From positions 1 to 10,478 of the forward strand of contig JAFQUG010000140.1 of the NCBI GenBank assembly GCA_017408625.1: a stretch of DNA of 10,478 nt. The letters are read 5' to 3'. Of the stretch, positions 6,581-10,478 are shown one piece after another (the first letter of the stretch is position 1; every line of letters starts with the position of its first letter). A model generated the notes under the pieces. That model saw only the letters and a program-made list of their open reading frames with translations. It was not told the origin of the DNA and did not search any database. This stretch comes from Clostridia bacterium. Lineage in GTDB: Bacteria > Bacillota_A > Clostridia > Oscillospirales > CAG-272. The position numbers and the translations under genes were made by a program.

Positions 6581-8977
6581 ATGTCCTTGATCGATCAGCT
6601 TTCCAACAATATCATTTATATGGACGGCGGTATGGGCACGCTGCTGCAAGCAGCGGGACTTGCACCCGGAGAGCAGCCCGAGCGCTGGAATCTCTCGCAC
6701 CCCGAGGCGGTGCGCAGCATTCACCGCGCGTACCTTGAGGCGGGCAGCCGTATCATCACCACCAACACCTTCGGAGCAAATGCCCTGCACTATTCTGACG
6801 ACGAGCTTGCCGAAATCATTCCCGCAGCCGTGCAAAACGTGCGCACCGCTATGCAACAGGCGGGCGTAAGTGACGCTTACGTCGCGCTGGATATCGGCCC
6901 CTCGGGCAAGCTTTTGCGCCCCTGGGGCGACCTTGACTTTGAGGATGCCGTTTCCCTGTTTGCCAAAACCGTGCGCCTGGGTGCTGCTGCGGGCGCGGAT
7001 CTGATCTTAATCGAGACCTTCAACGACTGCGCCGAGACCAAGGCCGCCTTGCTTGCCGCCAAGGAAAATTGTACACTGCCCGTATTCGTTTCCAACGCAT
7101 ACGGTGCGGACGGCAAGCTGCTCACGGGTGCTTCGCCCGAAGCCATGGTTGCCATGCTGGAGGGCATGGGTGCGGATGCCATTGGCGCAAACTGCTCGCT
7201 TGGACCTGCACAGCTGGCCTCGGTTGCGACGCGTCTTTTGGATGCTGCATCCGTTCCCGTGCTGCTGATGCCCAACGCGGGACTTCCACGCGCAGATGCT
7301 GCAGGCAATACCGTTTACGACATAGACGCGGAGCAATTCGCAGCCATCATGGCAGAGCTTGTCACGCTTGGCGTGCGTCTGCCGGGCGGCTGCTGCGGCA
7401 CGACTCCCGCGCATATTGCCAAAACGGTAGCTTTGACGCAAAACGTCAAGCCCGCACCCGTTCAAAAAAAGACCGACACCGTGGTGTCGTCCTATACGCA
7501 CGCCGTCAATTTCAAGGATGCGCCCTTGCTGATCGGGGAGCGCATCAATCCCACGGGCAAAAAACGCTTTAAGCAAGCCCTGATTGAGGGGGATATGTCC
7601 TACGTGCTTGACCAGGGGCTTGCGCAGGCCGAGCAGGGCGTACACCTCTTGGACGTCAACGTGGGCATTCCCGAAATCGACGAGCCATCCTTGCTTTGCC
7701 GCACGGTCTGCGAGCTGCAGGCCGTGACAGACCTGCCCTTGCAGATCGATACCGCCGATCCCGTAGCCATGGAGCGCGCCCTGCGCAGATACGTGGGCAA
7801 GGCCATGATCAACTCTGTCTCGGGCAAGCGCGAGAGCATACAGACCATCTTCCCCTTAGTCAAAAAATACGGCGGCGTTGTGGTGGCACTGACACTGGAT
7901 GAGGACGGCATCCCCGACTCGGCAGACGGTCGCGTGACCATTGCCAAGCGCATTTTGCAGGCCGCTGCCGAATACAGCATTGACAAAAAAAATATCGTAT
8001 TTGACACGCTGACCATGACGGTCAGCACAAATCCCGAGGCGGCCGCGCAAACGCTGGGTGCTCTGCGCGAAATCCGCGAGAGCCTTGGCTGTCACACCGT
8101 GCTGGGCATTTCCAACGTGTCGTTCGGGCTGCCCGAACGCGAGGTCCTGACCTCTCATTTCTTCACGCTGGCCATGCAAAACGGCCTGTCTGCAGCCATC
8201 ATGAATCCGGGCTCCGCTGCCATGCGCAACGCATACCTCGCATACCGCGCGCTTTATGGCAAGGATGCAGGCTGCGCCGACTACATCGCGCGCGTCACCC
8301 CCGTAGGTGCATCGGGTGCGGTGCAGACCATGGACACCAAGGACGTGCTGCCGCCCTTGCAGGGGGCTATTCTCAAGGGTCTTGTGGAGGCTGCCGCGCG
8401 CGAGACCGACGCGCTGCTGACTGTGCGTGATCCCATGGACATCATCAACGGGGAGATTATTCCCGCACTGGATCTGGTGGGCGCACGCTTTGACCAAAAG
8501 GTGCTTTACCTGCCGCAGCTTTTGCTTTCGGCTGAGGCCGCAAAGGCTGCATTTGAGCGCATCAAGGCGCAGAATGTCAAGGCAGAGAGTAACGAGGCGC
8601 AGATCCCATTCGTGCTTGCTACGGTGGAGGGCGACATTCACGACATCGGCAAAAACATCGTCAAGCTGCTCTTGGAGAATTACAATTTCAAGGTCATCGA
8701 CCTTGGCCGCAACGTGCCTGCCCGGCAGGTGCTTGAGGCTGTCGAAGCACACAATGCCCCGCTTTGCGGGCTGAGTGCGCTCATGACTACCACGGTGCCC
8801 GCCATGGAACGCACCATTGCCCTTTTGCACAAGCAAGCGCCCGACTGCCGCGTAGTGGTGGGCGGCGCAGTGCTGACCGCGGAATATGCAGCACAAATTC
8901 ACGCCGACTATTACGCCAAGGACGCCATGGAGACCGTGCGGTACGCTGAACGCGTCAGAAAGGAATCTTTGAAATGA
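6581..8977 (+). CDS. metH: Cobalamin-dependent methionine synthase, short form without reactivation domain
   Basis: A 798-residue cytosolic enzyme that moves the methyl group from 5-methyl-THF through methylcobalamin to homocysteine. The homocysteine-binding barrel (about 1-290) has the zinc ligands Cys205 (GANCS) and Cys271-Cys272 (GGCCGTTP). The pterin-binding barrel (about 300-560) opens with IGERINPTGKKRF (318-330). A helical cap (about 580-670) and the Rossmann-like cobalamin domain (about 675-795) follow, with D685-x-H687-x-x-G690 giving His687 as the lower ligand of cobalt, then GLSALMTTT and VVGGAVLT. The protein ends there. E. coli MetH is over 1200 residues because it carries a C-terminal AdoMet-binding reactivation domain, absent here as in other short MetH proteins (Thermotoga type). 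Reactivation must come from a separate protein not in this window. GGAGG (6570-6574) lies 6 nt before the ATG. Confidence 0.96.
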   Translation: MSLIDQLSNNIIYMDGGMGTLLQAAGLAPGEQPERWNLSHPEAVRSIHRAYLEAGSRIITTNTFGANALHYSDDELAEIIPAAVQNVRTAMQQAGVSDAYVALDIGPSGKLLRPWGDLDFEDAVSLFAKTVRLGAAAGADLILIETFNDCAETKAALLAAKENCTLPVFVSNAYGADGKLLTGASPEAMVAMLEGMGADAIGANCSLGPAQLASVATRLLDAASVPVLLMPNAGLPRADAAGNTVYDIDAEQFAAIMAELVTLGVRLPGGCCGTTPAHIAKTVALTQNVKPAPVQKKTDTVVSSYTHAVNFKDAPLLIGERINPTGKKRFKQALIEGDMSYVLDQGLAQAEQGVHLLDVNVGIPEIDEPSLLCRTVCELQAVTDLPLQIDTADPVAMERALRRYVGKAMINSVSGKRESIQTIFPLVKKYGGVVVALTLDEDGIPDSADGRVTIAKRILQAAAEYSIDKKNIVFDTLTMTVSTNPEAAAQTLGALREIRESLGCHTVLGISNVSFGLPEREVLTSHFFTLAMQNGLSAAIMNPGSAAMRNAYLAYRALYGKDAGCADYIARVTPVGASGAVQTMDTKDVLPPLQGAILKGLVEAAARETDALLTVRDPMDIINGEIIPALDLVGARFDQKVLYLPQLLLSAEAAKAAFERIKAQNVKAESNEAQIPFVLATVEGDIHDIGKNIVKLLLENYNFKVIDLGRNVPARQVLEAVEAHNAPLCGLSALMTTTVPAMERTIALLHKQAPDCRVVVGGAVLTAEYAAQIHADYYAKDAMETVRYAERVRKESLK

Positions 8978-9450
8978 AATACTACGTAGAACAAAAGGTG
9001 TTTTCCTGGAACGACAATTTCTCGGTGTACGACGTTGCGGGCAACGAGATCTTTTTGGTCAAGGGCGAGTTTTTCTCGTTTGGCAAGAATCTGACCATCA
9101 TGGACACGCGCGGCAACGAGCTTTACCGCATTGAGCAGGAGCTCTTCCGCTTTCGCCCGCGCTACCACATCGTCAAAAACGGCGAGATCCAAGCCACGGT
9201 AGTCAAGGAGTTTTCCATGTTCACCCCTTACTACACAGTCGAAGGTCCGGGCTGGGAGATCGAGGGCGACTTTTTCGACCACGACTACGACGTCACGGAT
9301 AACGGTCGCCACGTGGCAAGTGTGCAAAAGCAGTGGTTTACCTGGGGCGACACCTACGAGATCGAGGTCAACGACGGAGAATACGACCCCGTCGCCGTCC
9401 TTGCCGTGTGCATCATCATCGACTGCGTGCTGGATAGCCGGGATAACTGA
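8974..9450 (+). CDS. LURP-one-related / YxjI-like protein
   Basis: A 158-residue protein whose ATG overlaps the metH stop in an ATGA junction, with AAAGGA (8959-8963) about 10 nt upstream inside metH; coupled translation is likely. The sequence is a run of short aromatic beta strands with turns of the type DVAGNEIFLVKGEFFSFG, DTRGNELYRIEQ and FFDHDYDVTDNG. This matches the LURP-one-related (DUF567, YxjI) family, which has a Tubby/scramblase-like 12-strand barrel around a central C-terminal helix. The hydrophobic segment at about 138-153 (YDPVAVLAVCIIIDCV) would be that helix rather than a membrane span. There is no signal peptide. The biochemical function of bacterial members is unknown to me. 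Its place as the last gene of a metF-metH operon suggests a link to one-carbon or methionine metabolism, but that is inference. Confidence 0.88.
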   Translation: MKYYVEQKVFSWNDNFSVYDVAGNEIFLVKGEFFSFGKNLTIMDTRGNELYRIEQELFRFRPRYHIVKNGEIQATVVKEFSMFTPYYTVEGPGWEIEGDFFDHDYDVTDNGRHVASVQKQWFTWGDTYEIEVNDGEYDPVAVLAVCIIIDCVLDSRDN

Positions 9451-9470
9451 TCAAAAGAAAAGCCGACAGA

Positions 9471-9506
9471 TTGCCCAACTTCTCATAAGGAAGTTGGGCA
9501 GTTTTA
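9471..9506 (+). terminator. Rho-independent terminator of the metF-metH operon
   Basis: A 10-bp perfect stem, GCCCAACTTC (9473-9482) with GAAGTTGGGC (9490-9499), extends by a T-A and a T-G pair, closes a 7-nt loop and is followed by TTTTA (9502-9506). It begins about 20 nt after the stop of the LURP-one gene. The T-tract is shared with the left arm of the next inverted repeat. Confidence 0.88.
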
Positions 9507-9614
9507 TTCGCCTGCGTGCGAGAATATTTCGCCAAAGGCGAAATTTTTGCTTACGCAGTGATATTCGGCTATCGCCGAGTGGTATTCGCTACGCGAATTT
9601 GGAGGCGAATAAAA
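9502..9614. repeat. Nested inverted-repeat foldback
   Basis: A perfect 12-bp inverted repeat, TTTTATTCGCCT (9502-9513) and AGGCGAATAAAA (9603-9614), encloses smaller palindromes. These are CTGCGT/ACGCAG (9512-9517/9553-9558) around ATTTCGCC-AAA-GGCGAAAT (9526-9544); TCGGC-TATC-GCCGA (9565-9578); and ATTCGC-TAC-GCGAAT (9584-9598). AGTGATATT (9557-9565) is the exact inverse of AATATCACT at 9613-9621. No coding capacity is evident. It looks like a non-autonomous repeat of a type frequent in gut Clostridia. Confidence 0.75.
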
Positions 9615-9692
9615 TATCACTGAAGCCGCAAGGCTTCAATATCACTATCGCGATTAGCGATAATATCACTCCGACGAAGTCGGAATATAACT
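9613..9692. repeat. Tandem hairpin array with AATATCACT spacers
   Basis: AATATCACT occurs at 9613-9621, 9638-9646 and 9662-9670, with a degenerate AATATAACT at 9684-9692; the period is 22-25 bp. Between the copies are hairpins of different sequence but similar size: GAAGCC-GCAA-GGCTTC (9622-9637), ATCGC-GATTA-GCGAT (9647-9661) and CCGAC-GAA-GTCGG (9671-9683). The spacer is conserved while the stems vary and stay self-complementary. Confidence 0.8.
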
Positions 9693-9733
9693 CTTGTTTT
9701 CTCTGCCGATTTGTGAGATAATGGGGCTAACGA

Positions 9734-9872
9734 AAAGCCTTCCTCCGGGAGGAAGGTGGCACGCGAAGCGTGACGGAAGGAGCTCGCGTAACTTTGAAGT
9801 TTTGATATGTTTTATTGTCACGCATTCTCCCTCACCCGACTTCGTCGGGAGCTCCCTCCCGGAGGGAGCCTT
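9734..9872. mobile_element. MITE-like element with imperfect hairpin-bearing inverted ends
   Basis: The left arm has an 8-bp stem with a 3-nt loop (9738-9756), the spacer TGG, then CACGC-GAA-GCGTG (9760-9772) and GACGGAAGGAG. The right arm mirrors it on the other strand: an 8-bp stem with a 3-nt loop (9851-9869), one base, GTCGGG-type stem CCCGAC-TTC-GTCGGG (9835-9849), then GTGAGGGAG. The outer ends are AAGCC and GGCTT-like. The roughly 45-bp core (about 9784-9828) is AT-rich and has no gene. Such paired-hairpin intergenic elements recur in gut Clostridia genomes as I remember them. No transposase is present, and no target-site duplication is clear. Confidence 0.6.
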
Positions 9873-9895
9873 AGGATGCGCAACCGTTGGGGTAT

Positions 9896-9928
9896 GGGCT
9901 TTGCCCGAAGCATTTGTAATACAAATGC
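9896..9928. repeat. Two small hairpins upstream of the CxxC gene
   Basis: GGGC-TTT-GCCC (9896-9906) and GCATTTGT-AAT-ACAAATGC (9910-9928; 8-bp stem, 3-nt loop) follow the MITE-like element and end 27 nt before the next gene. There is no T-run behind them, so they are not terminators. They may be remnants of the same repeat class, or leader structures of the downstream mRNA. Confidence 0.5.
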
Positions 9929-9955
9929 GAAACTGGCGATAAAGAGGTAAAAGAT

Positions 9956-10207
9956 ATGGATAGTAACGATATCATTGTAGCACATCAATTTTCATCAAAT
10001 CACAAAGACGAATTGCAGAAAGACAAACTATGCGGTTGTTTTTATTGCTTGGAAATTTTTGATCCTGTTGAAATCAAAGACTGGATTCCCGATTCAAAAG
10101 GAACAGCGGAATGTCCCTATTGTGGGGTAGATTCCGTTTTAGGCGAACATTCCGGTTTCCCTATAACGAAAGAGTTTTTGTCAAAGATGAAAGAATATTG
10201 GTTTTAA
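9956..10207 (+). CDS. Small CxxC/CxxC zinc-ribbon-like protein
   Basis: A complete 83-residue gene with GAGG (9944-9947) 8 nt before the ATG and a TAA at 10205-10207. Cys28-x2-Cys31 and Cys53-x2-Cys56 (CFYC and CPYCG) should form a zinc ribbon; Cys26 is an extra cysteine. The end, FPITKEFLSKMKEYWF, is amphipathic. I remember similar small proteins annotated only as conserved or cytoplasmic protein, some in polymorphic-toxin neighbourhoods, but I cannot assign a function. The gene is clearly more AT-rich than the operon to its left (about a third G+C in its first 60 bases) and is walled off by repeats and its own terminator, which suggests a recent arrival. No clear promoter was found directly upstream. 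Confidence 0.8.
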   Translation: MDSNDIIVAHQFSSNHKDELQKDKLCGCFYCLEIFDPVEIKDWIPDSKGTAECPYCGVDSVLGEHSGFPITKEFLSKMKEYWF

Positions 10208-10258
10208 TAATTAACCCCGACAGACTTTAAAATCTGTCGGGGTTAATTATTTGTTTTC
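10206..10258 (+). terminator. Rho-independent terminator overlapping the stop codon of the CxxC gene
   Basis: A perfect 19-bp stem (10206-10224 with 10233-10251) around the 8-nt loop CTTTAAAA, followed by TTGTTTTC. The stem starts within the TAA stop. The core is CCCCGACAGA/TCTGTCGGGG. There is no T-tract on the minus side, so it should act mainly on plus-strand transcripts. Confidence 0.88.
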
Positions 10259-10343
10259 TGCGGATTAAATCAAGTAAGGTTATTTATGATTTCCCCGCTA
10301 AGAACATCACGCTTTTCCCTTGCGGCGTTTTTTGATGTTGGAA

Positions 10344-10478
10344 TTATTCCCCGTCCTCGTCGTCCTCGTCGGCGTCGAGAATGCAGTCGGTGCAGTCCTC
10401 GGCCTCGCACTCGTCGCAGAGGCAGAAGTAGTCGTCCTCGAAATCCTCGTCGTCGTCCTCGTCGTCCCACAGCTCATA
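10344..10478 (-). CDS. Acidic, cysteine-rich protein, C-terminal 44 residues
   Basis: On the minus strand a frame open to the window edge ends at TAA 10346-10344. It encodes a tail starting YELWDDEDDDEDFEDDYF, then a cysteine cluster C-x-C-x2-C-x4-C-x2-C (CLCDEC...CTDC), then ILDADEDDEDGE. The start lies beyond the window. The composition, almost all Asp, Glu and Cys, is hard to get by chance, and the opposite and shifted frames give low-complexity Arg-rich products as expected for shadows. The cysteines may bind a metal. The family is not recognised. The GAC/GAG-rich, GC-rich coding differs sharply from the neighbouring AT-rich CxxC gene. Confidence 0.65.
   Translation of the reverse strand, partial: YELWDDEDDDEDFEDDYFCLCDECEAEDCTDCILDADEDDEDGE

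Noticed and set aside
7856..8902. Minus-strand open frame (348 codons) inside metH
   Set aside because: Antisense to conserved pterin and cobalamin domains; His/Arg-rich with no family resemblance.
9502..9692. CRISPR array
   Set aside because: The repeats are only 9 nt, the variable parts are 13-16-nt palindromes, and no cas genes are nearby.
9694..9722. TTGTTT-N17-GATAAT as a promoter for the CxxC gene
   Set aside because: The -35 matches at only 3 of 6 positions and it lies about 230 bp upstream with a hairpin-rich element between. Possible, but too weak to annotate.
9694..9942. 82-codon plus-strand open frame across the MITE-like element
   Set aside because: It runs through hairpin repeats and has no convincing ribosome binding site; translated repeats of this kind are a common source of spurious gene calls.
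10303..10339. AACATCA...TGATGTT foldback as a terminator for the acidic minus-strand gene
   Set aside because: The stem is interrupted by an A-bulge and no T-tract follows on the minus strand.
10286..10478. Plus-strand open frame from ATG 10286 with TAAGG upstream, running off the window
   Set aside because: Its product is low-complexity Arg/Pro, the expected reverse image of the acidic GAC/GAG-rich minus-strand gene.

Overview
The window looks like chromosomal DNA from a GC-moderate member of the Bacillota, most likely class Clostridia (gut Oscillospirales/Christensenellales-like). The pointers are Gram-positive style ribosome binding sites, near-consensus sigma-A promoters, Clostridia-type secreted multidomain proteins, a short MetH without a reactivation domain, and clusters of small hairpin repeats of a kind common in gut Clostridia. 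The genus cannot be fixed from the sequence alone.

Layout. Positions 1-2121 (+) hold the 3' part of a large acidic, tyrosine-rich protein, possibly DUF4340-like, whose start lies upstream of the window. A hairpin at 2134-2161 can terminate transcription on both strands and separates it from a convergent gene. That gene, 2182-5550 (-), encodes a 1122-residue secreted protein. It has a signal peptide, three F5/8 type C (discoidin) modules, a BIG2 domain, a glycoside-hydrolase-like barrel and a C-terminal membrane anchor. Two back-to-back promoters, each with a perfect TTGACA-N17-TATAAT, occupy 5584-5658 and fire outwards into this gene and into the methionine operon.

The operon (+) is metF (5689-6567), metH (6581-8977) and a LURP-one/YxjI-like gene (8974-9450), ending in a strong terminator. 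MetF makes 5-methyl-tetrahydrofolate. MetH uses it, with cobalamin, to methylate homocysteine. The third gene overlaps metH by four bases, so it is probably translationally coupled, but its role is unknown. The leader is only about 25 nt, so there is no room for a SAM, T-box or cobalamin riboswitch in front of metF.

From 9451 to 9955 there is no gene. This stretch holds the operon terminator, a nested foldback, a tandem array of hairpins spaced by AATATCACT units, and a MITE-like element with imperfect inverted ends. A small AT-rich gene for an 83-aa CxxC/CxxC (zinc-ribbon-like) protein follows (9956-10207), with a 19-bp terminator hairpin that overlaps its stop codon. The window ends inside the 3' end of a minus-strand gene (10344-10478) whose product ends in a very acidic tail with a cysteine cluster.

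The left 9.4 kb reads as ordinary core and secretome genes. The right 1 kb is accessory DNA dominated by repeats. No defence system, CRISPR array, tRNA or rRNA was seen.
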